64,000 nt of DNA from Hyalella azteca (taxonomy: Eukaryota; Arthropoda; Malacostraca; Amphipoda; Hyalellidae): positions 3,357 to 67,356 of the forward strand of contig NW_025933081.1 of assembly GCF_000764305.2 (NCBI RefSeq), read 5' to 3'. Under the pieces are notes generated by a model. It searched no databases, had not been told where the DNA came from, and saw nothing but the letters and a program-made list of their open reading frames with translations. Shown one piece after another: positions 46,119 to 57,179 of the stretch. Position 1 is the first letter of the stretch; every line of letters begins with the position of its first letter. A program made the translations under genes and the position numbers.

Positions 46119-46144
46119 GTTTCGGAGTCCAGCTCCATCATCAG
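46119..46144 (-). ncRNA. Hammerhead-ribozyme-core-like motif in a Penelope-like flank
   Basis: Seen on the minus strand: CTGATGA (46144-46138), then a short GGAG...CTCC hairpin, then GAAAC (46123-46119). These are the conserved core blocks of hammerhead ribozymes, which are known from the pseudo-LTRs of Penelope-like elements. A Penelope RT fragment lies beside it. I could not find a convincing stem I and cleavage triplet, and the first base pair of stem II is imperfect, so it may be inactive. Confidence 0.35.
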
Positions 46145-46207
46145 TTCGACTAAACTAAAAATGAATAAAATCACTTTAAAAGTCAAAATTCAAAGACAGA
46201 CATAAAN

Positions 46208-46392
46208 CGTATTGTGCTCTTTTTGTAGCGTTCCGGGCATTCGCTGGCAGCGTTCAGGACCCTTCCGATATCTGTTGGTTTCCGATATACTTTTGTGACA
46301 ACTGAATTATCTTTAACTTCCACGAATACATCCAAAAAAGGCAAGGTGCGATTTTGTCCGAGCTCATAAGTAAACTTCAAGACTGAATTCAT
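46208..46392 (-). pseudogene. Penelope-like RT fragment
   Basis: Seen: KFTYELGQNRTLPFLDVFVE then VVTKVYRKPTDIGRVLNAAS, the FLDV/YRKPT block near the end of Penelope-like reverse transcriptases. The frame is cut at the single n at 46207, an assembly join, so its true continuation is unknown. It runs opposite to the 46625-47400 pieces. Confidence 0.7.
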
Positions 46393-46599
46393 TTCGAAGG
46401 CTATACGCAGTTTTTTGAGATGTTCTTCATCACGAACAACGATGAAGATGTCGACTTATCTGCAGTACAGTTCAGGCTTGATCTGTCCATCTGACAAAAC
46501 TCTATTTTCAATTTCGCAATATTTTCGTTCAATAAATATTGCGAAAAATATCGCAATAAAAAAATATAATAAATATTAAATATTTTCGTTCAATATTAA

Positions 46600-47400
46600 A
46601 AATGTCAATCGGTAATTTAATTTTCAATCTTCCAACACCTACGAAGAATTTAGTACGACTTATTGAAAAAAACTAACAAGAAGCTAATAAATAAAACTAA
46701 TGCTCTGGTCTTTAACAAAACTTACTTAAGAGAAGAAATTCTGCCAGCCTACACTAATATTCGCACTCATGACCCGGCAGCAAGAGAAGAAATGATCACT
46801 GTAAGATACAGGAATGACCTAATTCGGAGACAAATCGAAGTAACTAATAATGAACTTGAAAATACTAAATTTGAAATCGCCGAAAATTATAGGAAACTCT
46901 CTCGGAGCATCCCCAACGAGCAACTACATATCAAGATCCTGGACGAATTGAGCAGACTCCGCGACGCCCATGATAACTGCGTCAAACTTCGGACCCTGCG
47001 CAAACTTAATCGCCTGTACAGAGGAGATATCTGCTTACCACAATGCACTGAAGGTTACATTAACCTCTCCTCCCAAACTCTGGACGACAAACAAGCTGAA
47101 CTTTTGAACCTCGGACTGAATTGTCATTTGNAGATGTGTATAAGAGACAGACTCTAAGCCGACGTCTCACCTGCCACCTTCAGTCCGGAGGACCAAGGAA
47201 TCACTTGAAGGAGGCCCACAACGAGACCATCACTCGCCCGATATTGGAGGAATGCACCAGTATCGTTATGCGGTGCCCCGATCCTATACGACTGACTATA
47301 GCTGAGGCCCTCATCATTAAGGAGAGGACTCCAGCTATCAACCTTCAAACCACCGGCTTCGTTAGAACTTTGAGATTGTTTTCCGAGTAGTTTTTTGCGC
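46600..47400 (+). mobile_element. Penelope-like element: N-terminal ORF joined to endonuclease end across an adapter
   Basis: Seen: frame 46663-47130 reads YTNIRTHDPAAREEMITVRY ... LDDKQAELLNLGLNCHL, a charged helical segment typical of the region before RT in Penelope-like proteins. After the n and adapter (47131-47150), frame 47153-47390 reads GGPRNHLKEAHNETITRPIL then IAEALIIKERTPAINLQTTG, the end of a GIY-YIG endonuclease. RT is missing between them, exactly at the artefactual join, so the two halves need not come from one copy. Confidence 0.7.
47132..47150 (+). other. Sequencing adapter (Nextera/Tn5 mosaic end) left in the assembly
   Basis: Seen: AGATGTGTATAAGAGACAG, identical to the 19-base Tn5 mosaic end used in Nextera libraries, directly after a single n at 47131. 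It is not biological. Frames through it give the peptides MCIRDR and VYKRQ, which are known adapter translations. Confidence 0.95.
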
Positions 47401-47479
47401 TTGTAAAATCTTCCTGTAGGTAGTGTCACATTAACGAAATTTTAGCATTATTTGAATGGTATCCAATTTACTTGATTTC

Positions 47480-47615
47480 GTACATAATTTAATTTTCTAT
47501 CTTCCAACACCTACGAAGAATTTAGTACGACATATTGAAAAAACTAACAAGAAGCTAATAAATAAAACTAGTTCTCTGGTCTTAAACAAAACTTGCTTAA
47601 GAGAACATATTAATA
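47480..47615 (+). repeat. Second start of the Penelope-like ORF (direct repeat)
   Basis: Seen: 47485-47610 repeats 46615-46740 almost base for base (cttccaacacctacgaagaa, then caagaagctaataaataaaa). The reading frame stops soon after, at CLREHIN. Head-to-tail partial copies are typical of Penelope-like elements. Confidence 0.75.
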
Positions 47616-48339
47616 ATTATGCGCGTTATTATTTATGACTGGAATAATAGGGTAACAATACTGAATGCTTCACTTGTTGATGAGTGGACCAATTTTGCTT
47701 CAGGTCTGCCAAGTTTCCATAGTTGTGACATAACCTGTGATTTTTATTCCAACCTGATCTCAGAATTTTAAGCATCAAGGTAAAAATATTTAAAAATTGG
47801 TGATGGGCTAACAATGGTGATGAGATTCAAATTTCCAGTTGTGCAATAATGTGCTGAAGTTTTGGCCTATAAAATTGATGTCAAGAAAACATATCAACCA
47901 AGTTAAGTTAGTTAGTTCACTGGTTAACTGTAAAAGAGACTATCAGAGTTGAACTCTAGGGTTGACGAGCCATCTATATTTCAAGAAGCTGGCTCAGAAG
48001 CTGTTTAACCAAAAATATCAGCAAGGTTTTAAAGAGAAGCTTCAGTTATAAAATTCCAATACAATATGATATTCGGATCTGCTCATTTCTTACCTCTCAC
48101 AAAAACTTCCTTGTGAGCAGTGTAAATCGTCACCGACAAATTGTCACTAAAATGACTGTTGTCACCATTCGCCCGGGTCGACTCTTCCCAAGTCCCTACT
48201 GCACCCAACTCGGCAAAGCCCTTAATAGAAAATATTTGAAAACCACAATAATAAAAGTGTCGGATGATCTATCATCCCAAGGACCATCACCTTGGTTATC
48301 ATACGTCATCAGCTTAGCTTGCTCTGTACCCCACATAGC

Positions 48340-48549
48340 AGAGTCACGCCCAGTGACGTCATCCCTGTCAAGGACTATATACAGCCCGGTCTGTGCACCG
48401 CCCGCCGTACTGCCTAGCCGTCATCTCGCTAGTCCGCTTCTCCGGCACGTACTTGTACTGTACCTGTCAATCCCCTTCCTTCTGTACTCACCGTGCCAGT
48501 TTATTATTATAGAACCAGTTATTCACCACCTCACCCCCCCCTTCTTCTT
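48340..48549 (+). promoter_or_regulatory. Promoter-like GC-rich block (CRE-like site plus TATA), possibly an LTR end
   Basis: Seen: TGACGTCA at 48354-48361 followed 15 bases later by TATATA (48376-48381) and a GC-rich stretch running to the n at 48550. This resembles an LTR or core promoter, but the sequence ends at the assembly join and no partner repeat is present in the window. Family and activity are unknown. Confidence 0.3.
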
Positions 48550-48550
48550 N

Positions 48551-49127
48551 AAGTGAATAATCGCGGAAAAACTGTGCAAACTTATAACGAGAAGAACTTT
48601 ATAGCATTGGATAGAAACGATATTTGAGTACGCATATGTATTCAGAATAATATTGATAATATTCATAATATATACGAAATCCGTTATATATTCGTTATTA
48701 TTATACGTATATATATATATATATATTATATGTTAAAATTATTATTATTATTTGGATGTGGAAGCAGTTAAAAGTACTAAATTTGTCTTACATGCTTCTA
48801 GATTTTTCAGTCGTGCTTCTGGTTGGGTTTTTCGCAATTAATTTTAATAATAATAAATATATATTTATCATATTAATATATTATTTATAAATAATATATA
48901 ATCATTAATTAATTATAATAAATATATTTTAATAAATAATTTCAATTTAATAATTTAATGTACTATTTTTTATATTATTTATTATTATATTATTTATTAA
49001 TAATAATATTATTGTATTATACATTGCGTTCTTCACAGTTTACTCCGACGATCATTCTGTTTCTTCATTTTTATGTGTAACGAAAAATTAACGGCAGTTG
49101 ACCGTTATGACTTGAGAGCGGGTAGAC
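48551..49127 (-). repeat. Segmental duplication: 3' flank of caspase copy B
   Basis: Seen: it matches 12590-13720 downstream of copy A. Its first 286 bases are also nearly identical to 57403-57672. It includes a very AT-rich, simple-sequence stretch (48860-49020, taataa/tatata) and starts at an assembly join (n at 48550). A mariner element splits it from the last caspase exon. Confidence 0.7.
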
Positions 49128-49129
49128 TA

Positions 49130-50531
49130 CAGGGTCCGCTATATTTAGGGCAACGGCTGTTTGCTATATAAAAGTAAATTGGTTTCTATGAGACTTTTCT
49201 TTTATAATGCAGATTAATATCATCTATAAATTTATCTATTTTATATTGCAGAATTCTAAGGCGTCTAAAGTTACTATTACTTATGGCAGTAGATAGAAAT
49301 GCAATTGTAACCTTCTTGAAAAGGGCGAGAGTAATTCAGTCATTGCAAAAAAGCTCAAAATTCGTCGTGAAACTCTGTGGAAGGTGGTAAAACAATTAAA
49401 GCAAACTGGTGAAACATGCAATCGGCCTGGTCAATGAAGGAAACGAAGTGTCCGAACAAAACAATTGGTCAAAAATACGAGGGAAAAGTTGAGGAGAAAC
49501 CCTCGTCGCTCAGCATGCAAAATTGGTCAGACATCAGTCGTATCAGTCAGACATCAATGCGTATAGAGTCCTCAAAGATGACCTTGTAACCGGGTTACTT
49601 ATTGAGTTTTTATCGCAAAATAAATCCGCTCATTCATTATTTATTCATGATAACTTTGTATCAATATTTTTGTAATTTAGGGTAATAGTTATCATGTATC
49701 ATTTTAGGGTAAAGAAAACCGACTTCTAGAACCCTTGGTAACAATCGGAATGAGGCTCGAAAGATGCCAGCACATTTTGGATCTCATTGAGGATGGCACG
49801 CTGCCCAACTTGGTGTTCAGTGACGAGAAAAAATTTGACATTTAACTAAGCGTTAACCGTCAAAATGACAGAGTTTGGAATCGGGATGGATCTGTGGCAA
49901 CCAGAACAGCAACATGACGTTAAAATCCCATGTCCGCGATGGTTTGGGCCGCGGTAACCGCCACTGAGAGGTCCCCCCTCGTTTTTGTCCCCTCAGAAGT
50001 GAAATTGAACAGTCAGCGATACATTTCGGACATTTGGGAAGCTGTGTCGTTACATTGGGCCCGTAAACACTTCAACAGCTCACTATGGAGTTTTCAACAA
50101 GGCTCTGCCCCATCACATGGCTCAAACATGACCCAAAACTGGATTCAGGGTCACATCCCAGCGTTCATTAGCAAAATTGATTGGCCGTCAAGAAGCCCTG
50201 ATTTGAATCCTCTCGATTTCTCTGTGTGGGATATTTTAGAGAGCAATGCCTGCAGAACACCTCATGCTTCTTTGGATAGTTTGAAGTCTAAATTGACACG
50301 AGAATGGGACTTGATCCCTCAAGAAATGCTTCGTGTCTCCTGTGAAGCTTTCCCGCGTAGATTGGGTGCCGTCATTAAAAATAAGGGTGGTCATATTGAA
50401 TAAATACATATGTCTGAGAATTGTTTAGGTAATTTTTGGCTACTAGCTCATCCAATAAAAAAACAATGCACCTCTTTGTTTCATTGAGAAATGACAAAAA
50501 ACATGCGTTGCCATAAATATGGCGGACCCTG
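49130..50531 (+). mobile_element. Complete Tc1/mariner element with TA target site, inactive
   Basis: Seen: inverted termini CAGGGTCCGC(T/C)ATATTTA then (G/T)GGCAACG at 49130 and, mirrored, up to 50531, each next to TA (49128-49129 and 50532-50533). Length is about 1.4 kb, normal for the family. A frameshifted transposase fills the interior. It is inserted in the 3' flank of caspase copy B; copy A has no insertion at the matching place near 13705. Confidence 0.9.
49283..50403 (+). pseudogene. Mariner-family transposase pseudogene
   Basis: Seen: the N-terminal helix-turn-helix part (SVIAKKLKIRRETLWKVVKQ, about 49330) and first acid block (FSDEKKFDI, about 49818) are separated by frameshifts and stops. 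The C-terminal frame 49930-50403 is open, with SPDLNPLDFSVWDIL supplying the third acid in DD37D-like spacing. The second catalytic block reads FQQGSAPSH where FQQDGAPSH is expected, so the catalytic Asp is lost even in the open part. Confidence 0.85.
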
Positions 50532-50635
50532 TATGCTGCCCACAAGGATCTAATTTGATGCTATACACATTATTAGAAACCAGCTTGGCACTAGTTAAAA
50601 CATAATCCAGCTGAGACTTCAGGGTTGAGAAGCTC

Positions 50636-53600
50636 TTATGATTGCAGCTTGCTTGGTTTAGTGAATAGCAGCTTCCTGGTGAGCGTGCAGGAGATGTGGG
50701 GCACCTGCTTGTTGCAGTCCAGGGCGTGGCCTGCCCCAACCTTCGATTCGAAGTCGAGCGCAACTCGCCGTATCACCTGTAGAAAACGAATGATGAATTC
50801 AAGAAGTATTTGGATACACAAAAAATTCTTTATTTGAGACTAGACTGCCAAGCATGAATAAAATGAAGAAGCTGGTTCATAACCGCGACATAATAAGTTA
50901 AGAATGCTGGTTAGTACATCAAAGCACACAAATTTTCGAACTTACTCCAATTAGTTTTTCATATACGGTTGAATTCTTTATTGAATAACATAAAACGGAA
51001 TTTTTTTTGTCATTCACTACACGAGACTATCAGATACTGTTCCTGAAACTTTTCTCTGACTACTCAATGCTGCTCGATATTTCATGTTGCGTCACTTAGC
51101 TCTAGCTTGATAATCTTAAATTCAGATTGATTGCAAAAATTTTCTCGGTTGTACGAGTTCAGTGACCACATTCTTGACTTTGCCGAAATAAATTTCATCT
51201 CCATTGTTAACACAGTGAAGTATAAGACGTGTGTTGTGTCCTCTTATTGATACACGCGCAGAAAAATGTGAGACTTTTCCCAATTTTCGATGCACTTCTT
51301 GCCCTTGTGTGTGTCATTCTGACCCAGTTTTTGCCCACTGAAATTTCTTATGAATGCTAAGCACAGTTTCGTCTCAATATTTGAATGACTAACCTTGATG
51401 AGGATGTCCATGAGGGGAGTCGAGGTGCCCTCCTCCTTCAGGGCGAGGCTCAGGTGGTGGAGGAAGACGCTGCCGTTTATGCCTCCTCTGGACGAGCGGA
51501 ACGAAAACAAACCTGCTCAATAGAAATTTCATCCATAAACATTAATTTTCGGACTGAAATTTCATCAAATTTGGATTTAATCGTAAAAGTTCATGGCCAA
51601 CACGAACACTGTTTTCATAACTCATCTTTTGAGATGATCCATCAACTCCAGTTCTAAGTTCTCAATAAGATCCAGTTCTCAGGGTCATATTGAGGGTGGA
51701 AGGCGTTCCTTCTATACACTCAATTCCTCAGTGGAATAAGGAATTTACATATGCTACAGAAGTCGAGGAGTGATTATTAAACTGAATTTTGACAGTTAGG
51801 TTGCCTCCAAATGAAAAGATGCTCGTTTTCTTTTGCAACTTATAACCTGTCGGCTGCAATCTACGGCTGCTGGGGCTTAATATTTGTTCCAAAATGGTAT
51901 ATTATTCTGAATTTTGTTTGTAACTTTAGTTTAGAGTTCGCCGGAAGAAATTTGCGGAGTGCTAAGGTTCGTTGATTATTGTTGCGTAGAATGCCGGAGC
52001 GAAGGTGGGGGTGCAACGTTAGGATGTGAATATGTAGATATATATGTGATTAAATTCGATGTGGACAAATTGTGTCTATATTTAGGTTATATATATAGGA
52101 ATACGTTTAATGTTTAGCTTACTATTATTTATCTATTCTATTTGTTTCTTTTATAGGAAAGCCTAAAATGGAAATTTAGCCTAAAGTCAAATTTAGCCTC
52201 AAGAGCAAAGCACCAGTATTGAAGCTATGAAGTGAACGTACTAATATTATTATTTTTTGATTATTTTTTGTGTTCGTTTTATGAGTGGTGGAATAAAGTG
52301 TTTTAATTGTGAGTTATCAGTGACTTAAACCTATGCGATTATGTAGGCTAGTTGGGTTTGGGCACCCCAACAACTCTCGATCAGCTTAAAACTGGTGCAG
52401 TATTTGTGTTGGTCGCCTTTGTTTCGGGCAAACATCGTCGGGTTTCGGGTAATTCTATCGTCACTTTCGAAGGATCCAGAGCATTTGATCCTCAACTTCG
52501 AGCGAGAGACTCCTTGCATTTTATCCTCACCTTCGCTTTTTATTCTGACCATCGAAGGACCCAGTGTTTTTTATCCTGTCCATCAAAAGACCCAGTGTTT
52601 TTTATCCTGTAAATCAAAGGACCAAGTGTATTTTATCCGTACCTTCGAAGGATCCGCGTATTTTATCCTGTTCATCAAAGGACCCAGTGTGTTTTATCTT
52701 TAATTTAAATGACCCAGTGTATTTTATCCTGACCTTCGAAGGACCCAGTGTATTTTATCCTGACCTTCGAAGGACCCAGTGTATTTTATCCTGACATTCG
52801 AAGGACCCAGTGTATTTTATCCTGACCTTAATTTAAATGACCCAGTGTATTTTATCCTGACCTTCGAAGGACCCAGTGTATTTTATCCTGACCTTCGAAG
52901 GACCCAGTGTATTTTATCCTGACATTCGAAGGACCCAGTGTATTTTATCCTGACCTTCGAAGGACCTAGTTTATTTTATCCTGACCTTTGAAGGACCCAG
53001 CGTTTTTTATCCTTGCCTTCGAAGGACCCCCACATGACGAGGAGGTCGGCGTGCGCAGGCACTACGTATTCTTCCGCCGTGAACGCGATGCTGTCGGTGG
53101 TCACGCGAAGCCCGACGCCCTTGTCTATCTTGTCGCCGCGACAAGCCTGCGGGCAAGAATATTTCGCAATTTATCATCAAGAAATTAATATATATTCTTG
53201 TTTTCAGAGGAAAATAATATAAAAAGCTAAAATTTAATTTTGGAATTTGAATACCGGTCTCGGCATAGAAAGGTGACAACTACTGGATAAATCTTAAGGG
53301 CAGTTGAGATTAACGTTATTTTCTTCTCAAAATAATTCAAATTTCAAAGACGGTAGGAACGGAAGTGATATGATACCAAAATGTATGCAGGAAAAAACAC
53401 TTTTTTAAGCGTTTCTACTACCTGTATGAAGAAAAGCTTTGGTTTCCCCGCCAGCGTGGGGCACTTGTCCCCCGTGAACGGCTCCCACAACTTGGTGGTG
53501 CGGAACTTGTCGTCGTAGGCGCACAAATATTCCAAGCCCTCATCGTTTCCGCCGTGGCTCATGAAGACGATGACCAACGCATCGCAGTCGCTGTGGTCGC

Positions 53601-55007
53601 GCTCGCTCTCTGCAAAAGTCGATTACCGTGATAATAAAAAATCTGTCTTTGAAATTAATTGTCGATTCCCAACCTTGGCAAACCATAGTACTTTAATTAA
53701 TATTAAATACTTTTTAAAAAGGCGACAATAATTGAAATGAAAAACCCTGTGTTGTGGAAAGTTGAAGTTGCAATTCTCAAAACACGGCATGATTCAGCTT
53801 TCTGCTAGCTCCCCAAAACAGAAATTTTCTGATCAACATTTTTGTTTATGACAACGCCTTTATAAGGTGCCTGCTGGATTTTGGAAAAATATACTGAAAA
53901 ACTGCGAAATAGATGTACGTTTTCAAGTTCGATCTCGTCCCCTGACCTTTCTGTAGGATATCGAGAAGATCTTTTTTCTTCTGGTTCTTGTGAATTTGTA
54001 CCTCAAAACCGAGTTCTTGGAAAGTCTTCTGGCACAGCTTGGCATCGGCGGATGAGTTCTCGCGCTGTCCAAGCTACAATTTGGAAGATAATGAAGATTG
54101 AGAAGATAATGAAGTCGTGTCATACAAATTTAGCACAAACTAATTGTGGAAAGTTATTTATTATCAATGCTTTCAAATGTTGTACACGACATATTATTAT
54201 AATAATCTTCGGCGGCATGTTTCTTTTCACGTTACCAGTGTGGATACGGCAAAAAATATCATCACAAACTGATGTGTATATTACTTGCAATCCCGTAATA
54301 AAGTGTTAATTATCAAATTTAATTAATATCGAGAAACTTTCGGACAAGCGTAATTTATTAACAAGCATAGATTACCTAGTCGCATTGCCTCCGTAGTCGC
54401 ATATATTTGCGGTTCAGTAGTCGCATCATTTTGCGGTTCAGTGAAATAGAATAAAAATTTTGACTTACCGGCATCTTACTATCGTATTTGTCATGAGAAA
54501 AGATGATGCAGTCGCCCCTGCGCTTGTGGTTCATGTTGTAGAACTCGTCGTCTGCCAGCGTTAGGGTGCTGATGTTGACTGGGCGGCCCTCCACCTCTTT
54601 GGTGCGACCAAATCTGAAGTGAAGCCTCATTTAATTTTATTTACTCAGAAAATGCAAATCCCATTAGAAATATTGATCTTTTGGATAGTTCTAAAGAAGA
54701 ATAATGAACTTTTTTATGAGGTATTTTATTTTTGCATCAGAATGTCCATAATCAAATCTCAGCTTTGAATGATAGAAAGCAGACTTGGTAAATAGTGAGA
54801 ACCATATTATTGTGATGGGCATGTGCCAATACTGTCTCAGGACTGAAATGTTCTGAACATAAAAAGAACAGATGAATAATAGTGAGGAAATGTTCTTTTA
54901 AAAAAAGTATTTTGTTACCATAGGATAATAATCCTGCTACTTACTTGATTCTGTCCACATCGTCGGGCTGTTGCTTAGTATCCGGCAAAACCTCTGACGT
55001 TGGTCCC
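50636..55007 (-). CDS. Caspase, effector type (copy B), seven coding exons, start codon displaced and mutated
   Basis: Paralogue of copy A with all catalytic parts. Exons (minus): e1 remainder 55007-54945, e2 54613-54469, e3 54073-53947, e4 53609-53422, e5 53146-53017, e6 51512-51394, e7 50776-50636. Exons 2 to 5 have exactly the lengths of copy A; e6 is five codons shorter. Phases chain without stops, about 308 codons with the lost start. Seen: FYNMNHKRRGDCIIFSHD, S1 Arg in LGQRENSSAD, His in VIVFMSHGG, Cys in QACRG, and GLFSFRSSRGG keeping the second substrate-pocket Arg that copy A lacks. It ends TRKLLFTKPSKLQS. The e5 donor is GC (GAAG|GCAAGG), leading into a junction-derived minisatellite. 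The former start at 62315 reads ATA and is 7.3 kb away behind the LTR element. Confidence 0.85.
52543..53016 (-). repeat. 31-bp minisatellite built from the exon 5 splice junction, caspase B
   Basis: Seen: about 15-16 tandem units of tccttcgaaggtcaggataa plus aatacactggg on the minus strand, starting right at the exon 5 end. Each regular unit repeats the last ten exon bases (TCCTTCGAAG) plus the first intron bases (GTCAGGAT), so it re-creates the 5' splice site. A higher-order unit of 128 bp starting taatttaaat repeats at 52701 and 52829. Decayed units extend left to about 52440. Confidence 0.9.
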
Positions 55008-55378
55008 TGTAATGATGTAGGGTAAAGTTAATAGATCAAAAAGTCTTCAAATTCATTCATAAATACCCCAGCAACTGGGAATAGTAAACGTAACAAAACT
55101 AATGAACTACAGTGATGAGTGGGACTTCACACGGACCTGCTGGCATAAACAAATGATACATTAAATACACATTGAAATGAACAAGACAGGAAGATAATAC
55201 CACAATAGACAATAAAATAATGCATTTAGACACTAATTAAAGACAGCTATCCCAAATGCACTTATACCTGAGAATAGCGTACTGCAGCCTATAATAGCTT
55301 AGTCAGCCTCGCAAGGACACCTGAGACAAAGTGCAGTTACATACATGACTGGCTAGGCCTGACGACAAGTACCATAAC
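55008..55378 (-). repeat. 3' LTR, Ty3/Gypsy copy B
   Basis: It aligns with 24958-25350 and ends TTACA at the GGGA duplication next to caspase B codons. Its upstream end is eroded near a palindromic MITE. It is the closest upstream DNA to the remaining caspase B exons. Confidence 0.8.
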
Positions 55379-55412
55379 CTGCAATAACATGTTGAATCAA
55401 CGTTAAATCAAA

Positions 55413-55677
55413 AAAATTCGCGTCGTTAAAATAACATTGAATAATAGTTTAGAACTGAACGTGAATCAACGTCATTTTTTGAACGACGTACATTTCAACG
55501 TTGAAATCGCTTTAAATTTTGACGTTAAAATCGCATAAAAATATTCTCAATTTCGACGTCAGATATCAACTCGATTTCAACGCTGAAACAACGTCGAAAT
55601 TTACGACGTTTCAATTTGACGTTCATTCATTTTTATTCTAAACTAATATTCAACGTTATTTCAACGACGCGAATTTT
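55413..55677. mobile_element. MITE with 42-bp terminal inverted repeats
   Basis: Seen: aaaattcgcgtcgttaaaat... (55413-55454) is mirrored by 55636-55677 with only a few mismatches. The interior is rich in caacgttgaaa/tttcaacgttg motifs, themselves palindromic. There is no coding capacity. It lies just outside the copy B 3' LTR. Confidence 0.85.
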
Positions 55678-55678
55678 G

Positions 55679-55929
55679 TGGAACGCTTCTTGGTAATCTT
55701 GGTACTTGTTTCGGACGTAGCAGTCCCAGGCCACGATGGATCGCCGCCTCCGATTATCGTTCATCCGCCCTCATTTGGACCACCTGATGCACGATGCTGT
55801 TGCTTGCTTCTCGCCGCTGGTAGTGTTGCAGGGGAGGTCGATCTGGGATTGTGCTCAGGAACACGTCTAGCTGTCTCTTGAAGGTCTCCAGGGTGAACTC
55901 CCCCTCTCTTAGATCCCTTGGTAGGGCGT
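55679..55929 (-). pseudogene. 3' fragment of the CR1-like LINE family, running into the gap
   Basis: Seen: it matches 16370-16625 of the LINE in caspase A intron 4 (cttcttggtaatcttggtac, then catttgg.ccacctgatgca). Only the C-terminal tail of the ORF is present before the N gap at 55930. Confidence 0.75.
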
Positions 55930-56108
55930 NNNNNNNNNNNNNNNNNNNNNNNNNNNNNNNNNNNNNNNNNNNNNNNNNNNNNNNNNNNNNNNNNNNNNNN
56001 NNNNNNNNNNNNNNNNNNNNNNNNNNNNNNNNNNNNNNNNNNNNNNNNNNNNNNNNNNNNNNNNNNNNNNNNNNNNNNNNNNNNNNNNNNNNNNNNNNNN
56101 NNNNNNNN
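55930..56108. other. Assembly gap (179 n)
   Basis: A run of n of unknown true length, inside LINE-derived sequence. Frames crossing it are meaningless. Confidence 1.
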
Positions 56109-57179
56109 CTGATCTTGATCGGAGCACGCGTTGCCGAGCTGTGACATGAAGAGTAAAATTATCTTGGATTTTGGAAAAAGAAAAAAATGAAAAAAGTCCC
56201 CCCTTAAAGGAAAATTTTGGAGACGAGTTTTGCAGGATAATGCAGCCCATGGATGAGAGAATGCTCATGCAAAGTTTGGAGAAAAGTTATGGCTCGGTGT
56301 GGGAGATATTGAGCGTGGAAAAAATTTCCCTCTGAAAAAGGGTGAAAAAAACACCGTTTTTTGTGAAAAAAGCATAGAAAACGACATTTTATCGAAAAGT
56401 CACACGAGCAAAAATAGTTTGGAAATTCAATTTCGACTTATAGTGGTGAAACTTCCAGCGAGATTGGAGCAGAGGTTTGGGCTGTGGGATTGCGAGAGTG
56501 AAAACTTTACCTCGCTCTACAATCGCACGTACTGTGAGTAGAATAATGAGAGCTCGTGCAAAGCACAATACGCGTAGAGGCGCGGGGTAAAACCGGGGGG
56601 CTTTGCGCCCCCCAAATCAGAGGTTTTCCGTCATTGGCAACCAGAGTTACCGTGCGTTTCTCTTGTCTTGCCTTAGTCCTACTTGGAATAACAAAGTACC
56701 CTGACTCTCAGTTACAATTCCATTAGGTGGTTTTAGAAACCGACCACCGGACAGAAGCACTATATCCTGAAAGTATAAAAATTTAATAAATAACAATTTG
56801 TTTCTCCTCGATCTCGGTGTATAGCATCACTGGCTGGCGGGCTCTAGTCTACCGAGTTCAGCAATCGACTGATGTCGAACCAACGCAACTTAATGTATTA
56901 ACACTGAAAGAATAGGACAACAAACATGAGCAACTCAGCTGAATAACACACGATACTTTATCGTTTGTACAAAAATCACAGCCAACAACAAAAATTAGTA
57001 TAAATAGACGAAAATAAATTCAATAAATTCAGCTTTTAAGCGATGTCTTCCAGTCGAGATGGAACTCGACTTGTGACCGTGACGCCATCTACCGCTGAAG
57101 TCTAACAAACCACGGTAAATAACCGAATGACCAGACTGCGGTTAATCAGTGTCCAAAAATAACGTGTGTTAAACATTTT

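Noticed and set aside
48113..48556. 147-codon plus-strand frame
   Set aside because: It ends at an assembly join and its composition fits an LTR or promoter region rather than a protein.
52352..52794. Overlapping plus-strand frames rich in FILTFEGPSVFYP-type repeats
   Set aside because: They are antisense translations of the 31-bp intronic minisatellite, not a repeat protein.
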